A DNA stretch of 64,000 nt, from NCBI RefSeq assembly GCF_000619825.1, contig NZ_KK211036.1:62001-126000 (forward strand), given 5' to 3'. The notes beneath the pieces are model-generated. The model had not been told where the DNA came from, searched no databases, and saw only the letters and a program-made list of their open reading frames with translations. A program made the position numbers and the translations under genes. Shown here piece after piece: positions 1-8,171 of the stretch; position 1 is the first letter of the stretch; each line of letters starts with the position of its first letter. This stretch comes from Prevotella sp. MA2016. GTDB lineage: Bacteria; Bacteroidota; Bacteroidia; Bacteroidales; Bacteroidaceae.

Positions 1-293
1 TCGATGAACGAGGTGATACCTGCCGACAGCACGATAACAGCAATGATGATGGCACTGAAATACTCGATACGCCCAAAGCCAAAGGGATGCTTGCGATCGG
101 CAGGGCGCTGCGATAGTTTGGTGCCAACGATGGTGATGACGCTGGCTAGTGCATCGCTCAGGTTGTTGACGGCATCCAGTACAATAGCTACCGAACTGGA
201 TAAGATACCAATAAAAGCTTTAAAACCAGCCAGCAGTACATTAGTGATAATGCCTATCCAGCTGGTTTTTATGATTTCTTGATTTCGATTCAT
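1..293 (-). CDS. Cation diffusion facilitator (CDF) transporter, N-terminal part
   Basis: The reverse strand reads an open frame from an ATG at 293 to the window edge without a stop, so only about the first 97 residues are present. The translation has a first membrane segment, the motif DAVNNLSDA that matches the metal-site helix of CDF proteins, and HPFGFGRIEY, the conserved loop of that family, followed by another hydrophobic stretch. CDF proteins export divalent metals such as zinc, manganese or iron from the cytoplasm by proton antiport. The forward-strand open frame over the same bases is a shadow. Metal specificity cannot be told from this fragment. Confidence 0.9.
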   Translation of the reverse strand, partial: MNRNQEIIKTSWIGIITNVLLAGFKAFIGILSSSVAIVLDAVNNLSDALASVITIVGTKLSQRPADRKHPFGFGRIEYFSAIIIAVIVLSAGITSFI

Positions 294-297
294 ATTA

Positions 298-1044
298 TTA
301 TAGGGTCATCACACGTTTCATCTCCAGATTCTCATAGCCCTCAGGACAGTGGGTTGAGAGATAAACGGTGGGATTGTCTTTGATAAACTGGCGTACACGG
401 TCGAGTGTCTGGCGAGCTGCTGCCAGGTCTTCGAACACGATGCTCAGTCTGTTGGCCTTCAGGGCTGCATCGCAATAGGTCACGTCGCCATGGAACATAT
501 AGAACAGTCCATCGCACTCAGCAATAATGATGCTATTACCTTTGGTATGACCTTTGGCCTCAATAAACCATACGCCGGGTGCTACCTCCTGTGCATTGGG
601 GAAGTTCTTGAAAGGTTGTCCATACTGTGCACGGATGATGTTGCCACCTTCGGGCAGTTTCATGTCATCGGCATCTTCTGGGCCCATATAAATCTTGGCG
701 TTGGGGAAGTACTGCAAGGCAGCTGAGTGGTCGGGATGCTTGTGGGTAACAAGAATCTTGCTTACCTGTTCGGGCTTATAACCTAACTCAGCAAAGGCTT
801 CCATATAATCTTTCAGCTTCTCACCCATATAGAGTGGAGCACCCAACTTCTTCTCGGGGGCCTGCATATCGTTCTGAAAACCTGTATCAACAAGGATCAC
901 TTCTTCTCCTGTATCAATCAAAAAGTTCTGCAGACTGCTGCGATAGTTAATTTGTGGGTCGGTTCCTTCCTTGCTTTCGCCACCAAAGGCAAACTCCTGG
1001 TGCATGAAACCTCCATCAAACATGCGAATTGCTTTAATTTCCAT
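298..1044 (-). CDS. Metallo-beta-lactamase-fold hydrolase, N-acyl homoserine lactonase-like
   Basis: This 248-residue protein has the metal-binding signature HKHPDH at residues 101-106, a further His in KGHTKGN (about 166), an Asp in HGDV (about 187) and a His in STHCPEG (about 232). Together they form the complete dinuclear zinc site of the MBL fold. Length and layout resemble AiiA-type lactonases, but substrate cannot be assigned and other lactones or thioesters are possible. There is no signal peptide, so it is probably cytoplasmic. It lies 4 bp upstream of the CDF gene on the same strand and may be co-transcribed with it. Confidence 0.85.
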   Translation of the reverse strand: MEIKAIRMFDGGFMHQEFAFGGESKEGTDPQINYRSSLQNFLIDTGEEVILVDTGFQNDMQAPEKKLGAPLYMGEKLKDYMEAFAELGYKPEQVSKILVTHKHPDHSAALQYFPNAKIYMGPEDADDMKLPEGGNIIRAQYGQPFKNFPNAQEVAPGVWFIEAKGHTKGNSIIIAECDGLFYMFHGDVTYCDAALKANRLSIVFEDLAAARQTLDRVRQFIKDNPTVYLSTHCPEGYENLEMKRVMTL

Positions 1045-1087
1045 AATTGTTTCTGTTTAGTAGTAAATATTATTAGATTATCAGTGG

Positions 1088-1095
1088 CAAATATA
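1088..1095 (-). promoter_or_regulatory. Bacteroidota -7 box for the lactonase-like gene
   Basis: On the reverse strand the bases read TATATTTG followed by CC, matching the TAnnTTTG consensus, and lie about 45 bp upstream of the ATG at 1044. Confidence 0.5.
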
Positions 1096-1104
1096 AAGAA
1101 AAAA

Positions 1105-1133
1105 TCCCAAAGCTATGTGAAATAGCTTTGGGA
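1105..1133 (-). terminator. Rho-independent terminator after the alcohol dehydrogenase / nitroreductase remnant
   Basis: A perfect 12-bp inverted repeat (arms 1105-1116 and 1122-1133, loop GTGAA) is followed on the reverse strand by TTTTTTC. It sits directly downstream of the nitroreductase remnant and would end transcription of the alcohol dehydrogenase unit. A T run at 1141-1146 would also allow function on the forward strand. Confidence 0.85.
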
Positions 1134-1153
1134 GTTATCATTTTTTAAGATTT

Positions 1154-1402
1154 TTATTTGATGAACTTCACTTTTTCGGCTGCGCGAGGCTTGGCAGCAG
1201 GCTGCTCGTCGGGATAACCCACGGCCAGAATGTAGTCCAGCTTATAGTCGGCTGGAAGGTCGAGGCTATCTAAGAAGAACTTATACTTCTCGTTGGCCAC
1301 CAGCATGCGTACAGGACCGCCCAAACATACGGTGCCGAGACCCATAGCCTGTGCAGCTAGCATGATATTCTCGCTCAGCAAACCAGCATCTCTTAAATTG
1401 TT
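1154..1402 (-). pseudogene. Nitroreductase C-terminal fragment
   Basis: The reverse strand encodes about 80 residues that match the C-terminal half of the nitroreductase family: DAGLLSENIMLAAQAMGLGT with the following CLGG, then a closing VGYPDEQPAAKPR segment. The FMN-binding N-terminal half (the SxRxF region) is absent. Read upstream, the frame runs without a usable ATG straight into the end of the alcohol dehydrogenase gene, whose stop is only some 10 bases away. The likely explanation is a deletion that removed the promoter and first half. A short product could only start at TTG 1381 and would not bind flavin, so I call it a remnant. Confidence 0.75.
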
Positions 1403-1410
1403 TTGGGAAA

Positions 1411-2583
1411 TTACATGCTCTCCTTCAGAATTTCAGTGATGTCGTCCTTGCTCAGGTTCAGATAACCGGCAGGATAGATGACGGTAGTCTCGGTGATGCC
1501 AGGGATCATCTCCTCGGTAGCACCTAGCTCACTGATGGTGAGTGGCAAGCCAATTTCGAGCATCCATGCCTTCAGTGCCTCGAGACCTGCCTCGGCAATC
1601 TGCTGATCGGTCATGCCCTCGCCGCTGATGTTCCATACGTTCTTGGCAAAGCGTACGAACTTCTGCAATCCGTTCTGCATGGCGCGACGATAGTAAGCCA
1701 TAGATACAGATGCCAATGCGTATCCATGAGGAGCGTGGGTCCATGCGCCAACGCTATGACCAATCATGTGCACCATCCAGTCCTGGTTCTTACCCAGACC
1801 GATAAGGGTGTTCAGTGCCCAAGTGGCTGTCCACATGATATTTGAGCGTGCCTCGTAGTCTTGAGGATTCTTCACAGCAATGCGACTGCTATAGATAACT
1901 GAGCGCATGAGTCCCTCAGAGAGGTAGTCGCTGGTGTTATCGTCGAAGTCAGAGAAGTACTGCTCCATGATGTGGTTCATGATATCGTAGATACCAGCCT
2001 TCATCTGGTTCTCGGGAACGGTCATAGTGAAACGTGGGTTCAGGATAGAGAACTTTGGCATCAGACGGTCGTCGAACACGTGGCCCAGTTTCAGGGTGTG
2101 CTCAGCATCGGTGATGACTGTGCCGGCATTCATCTCAGAACCAGTGCCAGCCATGGTGAGAATGCAACCCACGGGCAGCAACTTCTGGTCGGCAGCAGGC
2201 TGTTGCTGTTTGAGCCAGAACTGATCCCAGTAGTCGCCCTCATAGCATACTGATGCTGCTACGGCCTTTGAATAGTCGCATACGCTACCGCCACCTAAGG
2301 CCAGAATCAGGTCAACATCATTTTCGCGAGCAATCTTAACGCCTTCGTTCAGCTTCTCAAGTGTTGGGTTGGTCATCACGCCAGGGTTCTCTACTACAGT
2401 CTTGCCAGCCTCCTTGAGGATGGTTACTACCTGGTCGTAAATACCGTTGCGCTTTACACTGCCGCTACCATAGTTCAGCAGCACCTTGTCTCCGTAGTTC
2501 TTCAATTCGTCCTTCAGATAATTCAAGGCATCTTCACCAAAATACAATTTGGTGGGATTGTAATAAGAGAAATTTCCTTGCAT
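1411..2583 (-). CDS. Iron-containing (type III) alcohol dehydrogenase, YqhD/BDH-like
   Basis: The 390-residue protein carries the NAD(P)-binding GGGS motif (residues 97-100), TMAGTGSE (143-150), the metal ligands D200 and H204 in GIYDIMNHIME, and a His-rich metal stretch WMVHMIGH to APHG (about 269-287). These are the hallmarks of Fe/Zn-dependent group III alcohol dehydrogenases of the butanol dehydrogenase/YqhD branch, which reduce aldehydes with NAD(P)H. It is full length and cytoplasmic. It is flanked by two gene remnants (nitroreductase tail downstream, TonB/HMA chimera upstream), which suggests the surroundings have been pruned while this gene was kept. Confidence 0.93.
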   Translation of the reverse strand: MQGNFSYYNPTKLYFGEDALNYLKDELKNYGDKVLLNYGSGSVKRNGIYDQVVTILKEAGKTVVENPGVMTNPTLEKLNEGVKIARENDVDLILALGGGSVCDYSKAVAASVCYEGDYWDQFWLKQQQPAADQKLLPVGCILTMAGTGSEMNAGTVITDAEHTLKLGHVFDDRLMPKFSILNPRFTMTVPENQMKAGIYDIMNHIMEQYFSDFDDNTSDYLSEGLMRSVIYSSRIAVKNPQDYEARSNIMWTATWALNTLIGLGKNQDWMVHMIGHSVGAWTHAPHGYALASVSMAYYRRAMQNGLQKFVRFAKNVWNISGEGMTDQQIAEAGLEALKAWMLEIGLPLTISELGATEEMIPGITETTVIYPAGYLNLSKDDITEILKESM

Positions 2584-2625
2584 AGTTGTGTTGTTTGTTG
2601 AATATAAACCTAAAAATACTTTTTA

Positions 2626-2894
2626 TTTCTTCTTCTCAGTAGTAGTCTCGGCTTTCACCTCTGTGGCTTTATAGCCAAACTTGTCGAAACTCTTGATGAT
2701 GGCTTCTGCGTTGGTCTTCTCTGCATCATACCATTCAAGGGCCCCGCCAGTTTGCGAGTACCTGATCGGCGCGAGGTAATCGTCACGTTCTGAAGATCTT
2801 GGGTCTTCATCGTGTCGGTTTCCAACGAGTCTGTGACTTGTCCTAATGCCGACTGTGATAGCATCAAAGCTACGCTTGTAAATAGTAGTTTCAT
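2626..2894 (-). pseudogene. Chimeric scar: TonB-dependent receptor N-terminus joined to HMA-domain C-terminus
   Basis: From the ATG at 2894 one frame gives a signal peptide (MKLLFTSVALMLSQSALG) and then LQNVTITSRR..TRKLAGPLNG, which looks like the beginning of Bacteroidota TonB-dependent receptors found beside heavy-metal-associated (HMA) proteins. After about 50 residues that homology stops. In another frame the remaining bases encode YDAEKTNAEAIIKSFDKFGY followed by a Lys-rich tail, which resembles the last helix and strand of an HMA domain. So a receptor gene and a downstream HMA gene appear to have been fused out of frame by one large deletion. The family calls are from remembered family sequence features. 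Confidence 0.6.
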
Positions 2895-2901
2895 ATCGGG
2901 T

Positions 2902-2912
2902 GCAAAGATAGA
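2902..2912 (-). promoter_or_regulatory. Promoter of the deleted receptor gene
   Basis: The reverse strand reads TATCTTTGCACCC just upstream of the ATG at 2894, a good Bacteroidota -7 element. The promoter of the lost receptor operon is therefore still present. Confidence 0.55.
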
Positions 2913-2983
2913 TAGAAAACATTATATCGCAAGCGATTCGTACAAAAGTTTAAGTATGTTTAACTATAAATCGTGTGCGATAT

Positions 2984-3484
2984 TTAAACAAGCCTTTGGT
3001 AAGCCAGGCGTTCATCGCCATTAGCAAGATAGATGATGCCGCAGTAGGTAAAGCCATGCTTCAGTAGATTGTGTTGCATAATCTTGTTGTCGCGGTGGGT
3101 ATCAACACGCAGGTTGGTTTCATGCGCTGTGCAGAAATCAATGATGCTGCTGAAGATGCCATGAACTTGCGGGGTACTGGCAATGCGGTGCACCACATGA
3201 TACGTTTGGGTGTCGTCGAGCCATTCGCCATTATATATATTATAATAGGTGGGATCGGGTGAGGGTAGGAAGGCAAAATAACCCACCACTTTGCCTTCAT
3301 CCTCAATCACAAAGCTGCCATGCTTCTCCATATCGGCTGCGATGACATCCTCCGACGGGTAGCCATCGCCCCATTGGTGCATGTTGCCCGATTGGCGCAT
3401 GATACCTTTGGCAGCTTCCATTACCTGCATAATGTACTGTATGTCAGTCCGTTTCGTTTCTCTGATAATCCTGTTTAGTTGCAT
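2984..3484 (-). CDS. GNAT family N-acetyltransferase
   Basis: The 166-residue protein starts MQLNRIIRETKRTD. A longer open frame goes further upstream, but the ATG at 3484 is preferred because the -7 box of this gene (3515-3522) lies inside the longer frame. Features typical of GNATs are the N-terminal helix pair, the FVIEDEGKVVGYFAF beta hairpin (about residues 50-65), HRIASTPQVHGI (acetyl-CoA loop region, imperfect) and the C-terminal LLKHGFTYCGI segment. The substrate is unknown. It is divergent from the cyclophilin gene. Confidence 0.8.
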   Translation of the reverse strand: MQLNRIIRETKRTDIQYIMQVMEAAKGIMRQSGNMHQWGDGYPSEDVIAADMEKHGSFVIEDEGKVVGYFAFLPSPDPTYYNIYNGEWLDDTQTYHVVHRIASTPQVHGIFSSIIDFCTAHETNLRVDTHRDNKIMQHNLLKHGFTYCGIIYLANGDERLAYQRLV

Positions 3485-3514
3485 ATCAATCACAAATTCT
3501 CTTAAATGTTGGCA

Positions 3515-3552
3515 CAAAGATAGTGATTTTTGACTAATAATTAGTACTTTTG
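3515..3552. promoter_or_regulatory. Divergent promoters, GNAT gene and cyclophilin gene
   Basis: The reverse strand carries TATCTTTG at 3515-3522 for the GNAT gene and the forward strand carries TACTTTTG at 3545-3552, followed by CGCC, 20 bp upstream of the cyclophilin ATG. A TTGAC at about 3529 is a plausible -33 element for the forward promoter. Confidence 0.65.
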
Positions 3553-3571
3553 CGCCAAAATTGCATATATA

Positions 3572-4309
3572 ATGACAAAAGTTAAGATTCAAACCAACTT
3601 GGGTGACATTGTGGTTCGCCTGTATGACGAGACACCTATCCACCGTGATAACTTTGTGAAACTGGTGAAAGAGGGCTATTATGATGGCACATTATTCCAT
3701 CGCGTGATTAAGGATTTTATGATTCAGGGTGGTGATCCTGACTCGAAAGGGGCACCTGCAGGCAAGATGCTGGGAGTGGGTGGACCTGACTATACGCTCG
3801 AGGCTGAGATTAAGGACAATATATTCCACAAGCGAGGTGCTTTGGCTGCCGCCCGTCAGGGTGACGAGGTGAACCCTGAGCGCCGCAGCAGTGGTTCGCA
3901 GTTCTATATCGTTTGGGGACAGGTGTACAATGAAGGTCAGCTGCGCCAGTTCTCCAAGCAGTTGCGCATGCAGAAAGTGCAGGATGTATTTAATCACCTG
4001 GCTTCAGCGCATCGCGACGAGATTATGCAGATGCGCCGCGAGCGCAATCGTGCCGGACTGCAGGAACTGCAAGATAAGTTGGCTGCTGAGGCTGAAGCAA
4101 AAGTGGGTAAGGACGGACTTACCGATGAGCAGTTGAAATTGTATTCTACCATTGGTGGCACACCCCATCTCGACGGGCAATATACCGTGTTTGGCGAGGT
4201 TGAGGAAGGACTCGATGTAGTAGAGATGATTCAGAACGCTGCCACTGGTCGAGCCGACCGTCCTGTTGATGACATTGAAATGAAACTCTCTGTATGGACA
4301 ACCAATTAG
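3572..4309 (+). CDS. Cyclophilin-type peptidyl-prolyl cis-trans isomerase with internal insertion
   Basis: The N-terminal part (residues 1-110) is a clear cyclophilin core with FHRVIKDFMIQGGDP and RRSSGSQFYIVWG. The C-terminal end HLDGQYTVFGEVEEGLDVVE completes the fold. Between them lies an insertion of about 85 residues that is rich in charged residues and Gln and is probably helical or coiled coil, so the protein is 245 residues rather than the usual 165-190. No signal peptide is present, so it is a cytoplasmic proline isomerase. Its last 16 bases overlap the start of the NUDIX gene, so the two are translationally linked. Confidence 0.92.
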   Translation: MTKVKIQTNLGDIVVRLYDETPIHRDNFVKLVKEGYYDGTLFHRVIKDFMIQGGDPDSKGAPAGKMLGVGGPDYTLEAEIKDNIFHKRGALAAARQGDEVNPERRSSGSQFYIVWGQVYNEGQLRQFSKQLRMQKVQDVFNHLASAHRDEIMQMRRERNRAGLQELQDKLAAEAEAKVGKDGLTDEQLKLYSTIGGTPHLDGQYTVFGEVEEGLDVVEMIQNAATGRADRPVDDIEMKLSVWTTN

Positions 4310-4806
4310 AGATATTTCCCCTTGTGGATGAGGAGGGCAACGTAGTAGGAAAGGCCACTCGTGGCGAGTGTCACAGTGGCTCCAAGCTACTGCACCCTGT
4401 GGTTCACTTGCATGTGTTCAATTCTCATGGCGACATTTACTTGCAACGCCGTCCGGATTGGAAAGATATCCAGCCCGGCAAGTGGGATACTGCCGTAGGT
4501 GGGCATATCGACTATGGCGAGATGCCGGAAGAAGCTTTGCGCCGTGAAGTTCGCGAAGAGTTGGGTGTCACCGATTTTGAACCTGAGTTTATCGGTAAAT
4601 ATGTGTTCGAAAGCAAGCGCGAACGCGAACTGGTGTACGTGAATCGTACTGTGTATGATGGACCGATACAACCTTCGACCGAAGAGTTGGACGGAGGTCG
4701 CTTCTGGACGATGCAGGAAATCCGCGAAGCCATGGGCAAAGGAATGCTGACTCCCAATTTCGAGAGTGAGTTTAAAAAGTTTTTTAAAAACTATTTACCA
4801 CTCTAA
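4294..4806 (+). CDS. NUDIX hydrolase, isopentenyl-diphosphate isomerase-like subgroup
   Basis: The 170-residue protein has a complete NUDIX box: G70, E76, then REVREELG at 84-91, the Mg-binding site for hydrolysis of nucleoside diphosphates linked to another moiety. The opening LVDEEGNVVGKATRGECH and VHLHVFNSHGDIYLQRR resembles the subgroup that also contains Idi-like and YfcD-like proteins. The substrate is not deducible. The start overlaps the cyclophilin end by 16 bp. Confidence 0.9.
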   Translation: MDNQLEIFPLVDEEGNVVGKATRGECHSGSKLLHPVVHLHVFNSHGDIYLQRRPDWKDIQPGKWDTAVGGHIDYGEMPEEALRREVREELGVTDFEPEFIGKYVFESKRERELVYVNRTVYDGPIQPSTEELDGGRFWTMQEIREAMGKGMLTPNFESEFKKFFKNYLPL

Positions 4807-4809
4807 CAT

Positions 4810-4817
4810 TACTTTTG
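4810..4817 (+). promoter_or_regulatory. -7 box for the tricorn-like protease gene
   Basis: TACTTTTG followed by CAACC matches the Bacteroidota -7 consensus and lies 33-40 bp upstream of the ATG at 4850. Confidence 0.65.
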
Positions 4818-4849
4818 CAACCATAATGAAACTAATTAATAAGAAATAG

Positions 4850-7800
4850 ATGAAAATGACTAAAAAACAATGGATGCGTTCTGCCATTTTGATGGCAGCA
4901 TTCTCTGGGGCTTCACTTCAGGTGAATGCCAGTCAGGCTATTACACCACTCTGGTTGAGGGATGTGGTGGTGAGCCCCGATGGAAATCAAGTACTATTCT
5001 GCTACAAAGGCGATATCTACAAGGTATCTACAACAGGGGGAACAGCAGTACAGTTGACAACACAAGACAGCTACGAGTGCTCGCCTGTATGGAGTGCCGA
5101 CGGCAAGCAGATAGCTTTTGCTAGCGACAGACATGGAAATTTGGATGTGTTTACGATGGCTGCTGATGGTGGTTCGGCCACCCGACTCACCTATAACAGT
5201 GCCGAGGAGGTGCCACAGTCTTTCTCTCCCGACGGCAAGTGGGTGCTCTTTGGGGCCGTTATCCAAGATCCTGCCGAGAGCGTGATGTTCCCGACAAGTT
5301 CGTTGGCCGAATTATATAAGGTTCCTGTTAAGGGGGGGCGCACACTTCAGGTGCTGGCAACACCAGCCGAGATGTTGAGCTTTGCCGCCAATGGTAAGAG
5401 TTTCTTTTATCAAGATTGCAAAGGTTATGAGGATGAGTGGCGCAAGCACCATACTTCATCTATCACCCGCGACGTGTGGTTTTATGATGCCCAGAGTGGT
5501 AAGCATACCAACATCACAGCCCATGCTGGCGAGGATCGTAATCCGGTGGTTAGTGCCGATGGTAAAACGCTCTATTTCCTGAGTGAGCGCAATGGTGGCA
5601 GCATGAACGTGTATGCTATCAAGGGTGATATTACCAAGCCTGCTGCACAGCCAACACCTATCACCAGTTTTAAAACACACCCCGTGCGCTTCCTGAGTGC
5701 AGCCCGCAACGGTCTGCTCTGTTACACCTACAATGGGGAGATATATACGCAGAAGGGTGGGGAGAAACCCAAGAAACTGAATATCACCCTGACACGCGAT
5801 GACGAGCCGGTTATCTCCGACTTGAGTTTTGCAAAAGGTGCACGCCAGGCGGTGGTGAGCCGTGATGGTAAGCAGGTGGCTTTTGTAACGCGTGGTGAGG
5901 TGTTTGTCACCAGCACGGAATATGCCACTACTCGTCGTATCTCGCAGACAGCTGGTGCTGAGGCTGATGTGGATTTTGCTCCTGATGGTCGCACCATTGT
6001 TTATGCCTCAGAGCGCAATGGTAACTGGCAGCTCTATACAGCCAGCATCGTGAGAGATGAGGACTTGAACTTTGCCAATGCTACATTGATCAAGGAAGAA
6101 AGCGTGTTCCCTGAGTTGCCAGCACTGAAGTTGGATGGCAAGATTGATTTCTCGCAGGTGGAGCGCCGCAGTCCTAAATATAGTCCTGATGGTAAGAAAC
6201 TGGCTTTCATCGAAGACCGTATCAAATTGAAGGTGGTTGACCTGAAGACCAAGAAGGTGACAACGGTTACCGATGGTAGCAAATGGTATGATCAGGATGA
6301 TAACTTCGACTTTGAGTGGAGCCCCGATGGCAAGTGGTTTGTACTGAGCTATATTGCCAACAAGCGCGATCCTTATGCCGACCAGGGTATCGTGAGTGCT
6401 GAAGGTGGTGAGATTCATCCCATCACGCAGAGTGGCTATATGAGTAGCCGTCCCCGTTGGGTGTTGGACGGTAAGGCCATCCTCTTTAAGAGTGAGCGTT
6501 ATGGTATGCGTAGTCATGCTTCATGGGGCAGTCAGAACGATGTGTTCCTGGCTTTCCTCACACAGGATGCCTACGATCGCTATCGCCTCTCGGCCGAGGA
6601 CTATGCACTGCTGAAGGAACTGGAGAAAGCAAAGCCTGAGAAGAAAGATAAAAAAGACGATAAGAAAGCGAAAGATAAGAAGGCTGATGCCGATTCTGTT
6701 AAGACACTGAAGATTGAGTTTGATGGTATTGAGAACCGCATTGTGCGCCTCACTCCAAACAGTAGTCGTCTGGGTGATGCCATCATCAGTAAAGATGGTG
6801 AGAATCTTTATTACTTCTCTGCTTTTGAGGGTTCGCTCGACCTCTGGAAGATGGATCTGCGCAAGCACGAAACCAAGATGCTGAGCAAAGGTGGAAGTGG
6901 CGTGCTGCAGATGGATAAAGACGGCAACCTCTACTCATTGGGTAGCAACATGAAGAAGATAGAGAAGGGCGACAAGACCACTACTATCACCTACAATGCA
7001 CAGATGAAACTCGACTTGGCTGCCGAGCGTGAATATCTGTTGCGCCATGTGGCTAAGCAGATTAATAAGAAGATCTTCCGTACCGACTATAATGGTTGCG
7101 ATTGGGATCTGATGGTGCGCAACTACGCCCGATTCCTGCCGCATATTGCCAACAACTACGACTTCTCTGAGATGCTGAGTGAGCTGTTGGGCGAATTGAA
7201 TGTGAGTCACACTGGTGGTCGTTTCTATCCATCTTCAAGGGGTGATGCTACCGCACAGCTGGGCTTGCTCTACGACCTGACACAGGCCACCGATGGTATC
7301 AAGATTACAGCTGTTCTGGAAGGCGGTCCTTTCAGCAGAGCCAATAGTAAGGTGAAAGCTGGCGACGTGATTACAGCTATCAATGGTCAGCCAGTGACTA
7401 AGGATACCGACCTGGCACAGCTGCTGAACCTGTGTCGTGGCAAGAAAACACTAGTGAGCCTGAAAGGCAATGCCGGTACATGGGAAGAGGTGGTGTTGCC
7501 CATCAGTCGTTCGGAACAGTCGGGTCTGCTCTACAAGCGCTGGATCAAGAGTCGTGCCGCCGAGGTAGAACGCCTGTCGAATGGTCGTTTGGGCTATGTG
7601 CATATCGAGGGTATGGACGATGCCAGCTTCCGCGATGTATATTCTGATATCCTGGGTAAGTACAACCTGAAGGAAGGTATTGTTATTGATACCCGTCATA
7701 ATGGTGGTGGACGTCTGCACGAGGATATCGAGATCCTGTTCTCGGGCCATAAATATTTCACTCAGGTAATCCGTGGTCGTGAGGTGTGCGACATGCCAAG

Positions 7801-8137
7801 TCGTCGCTATAATCATCCCAGCATCATGCTGCAGGCCGAGGGTAACTACAGCAATGCCCATGGCACACCTTGGGTGTATAGTCATCAGAAGATTGGTAAG
7901 CTGGTGGGTGCGCCCGTGCCAGGTACCATGAGTTCGGTGAACTGGGAAACACTGCAAGACCCATCGCTGATATTCGGTGTGCCTGTGATTGGCTATCAGT
8001 TGCCTGATGGCAGCTACCTGGAGAACACACAGTTGGAGCCCGATGTGCTGATTCTGAATCGTCCTGAGACCGTTGTCAAGGGTGAGGACCTGCAGTTGGA
8101 GGCCGCTGTGCGCGAGTTGCTCAAGGAGCTGAAATAA
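4850..8137 (+). CDS. Tricorn-like S41 family protease with beta-propeller and PDZ domains, secreted
   Basis: This 1095-residue protein has an N-terminal signal peptide (about residues 1-27), then many PD40-type propeller blades with SPDGKxVxF repeats (about 35-580), a Lys/Asp-rich linker (about 597-625), further propeller, a tricorn-type core helix region, a PDZ domain (about 805-870) and an S41 peptidase domain. GELNVSHTGG at about 780-789 carries the Ser-His pair seen in tricorn; VIDTRHNGGG (about 945) and GTMSSVNW (about 1025) hold the oxyanion and nucleophile region. The order matches tricorn protease homologues, which degrade peptides. The signal peptide indicates a periplasmic role. An alternative start is the ATG two codons downstream. 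Confidence 0.93.
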   Translation: MKMTKKQWMRSAILMAAFSGASLQVNASQAITPLWLRDVVVSPDGNQVLFCYKGDIYKVSTTGGTAVQLTTQDSYECSPVWSADGKQIAFASDRHGNLDVFTMAADGGSATRLTYNSAEEVPQSFSPDGKWVLFGAVIQDPAESVMFPTSSLAELYKVPVKGGRTLQVLATPAEMLSFAANGKSFFYQDCKGYEDEWRKHHTSSITRDVWFYDAQSGKHTNITAHAGEDRNPVVSADGKTLYFLSERNGGSMNVYAIKGDITKPAAQPTPITSFKTHPVRFLSAARNGLLCYTYNGEIYTQKGGEKPKKLNITLTRDDEPVISDLSFAKGARQAVVSRDGKQVAFVTRGEVFVTSTEYATTRRISQTAGAEADVDFAPDGRTIVYASERNGNWQLYTASIVRDEDLNFANATLIKEESVFPELPALKLDGKIDFSQVERRSPKYSPDGKKLAFIEDRIKLKVVDLKTKKVTTVTDGSKWYDQDDNFDFEWSPDGKWFVLSYIANKRDPYADQGIVSAEGGEIHPITQSGYMSSRPRWVLDGKAILFKSERYGMRSHASWGSQNDVFLAFLTQDAYDRYRLSAEDYALLKELEKAKPEKKDKKDDKKAKDKKADADSVKTLKIEFDGIENRIVRLTPNSSRLGDAIISKDGENLYYFSAFEGSLDLWKMDLRKHETKMLSKGGSGVLQMDKDGNLYSLGSNMKKIEKGDKTTTITYNAQMKLDLAAEREYLLRHVAKQINKKIFRTDYNGCDWDLMVRNYARFLPHIANNYDFSEMLSELLGELNVSHTGGRFYPSSRGDATAQLGLLYDLTQATDGIKITAVLEGGPFSRANSKVKAGDVITAINGQPVTKDTDLAQLLNLCRGKKTLVSLKGNAGTWEEVVLPISRSEQSGLLYKRWIKSRAAEVERLSNGRLGYVHIEGMDDASFRDVYSDILGKYNLKEGIVIDTRHNGGGRLHEDIEILFSGHKYFTQVIRGREVCDMPSRRYNHPSIMLQAEGNYSNAHGTPWVYSHQKIGKLVGAPVPGTMSSVNWETLQDPSLIFGVPVIGYQLPDGSYLENTQLEPDVLILNRPETVVKGEDLQLEAAVRELLKELK

Positions 8138-8171
8138 AACCTTTGAAAGAAGATAATAAATAGACAAGAAT

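Noticed and set aside
7451..8167. 238-codon open frame on the reverse strand of the tricorn-like protease
   Set aside because: It is fully antisense to a strongly conserved protease domain, His/Gln-rich and without family features.
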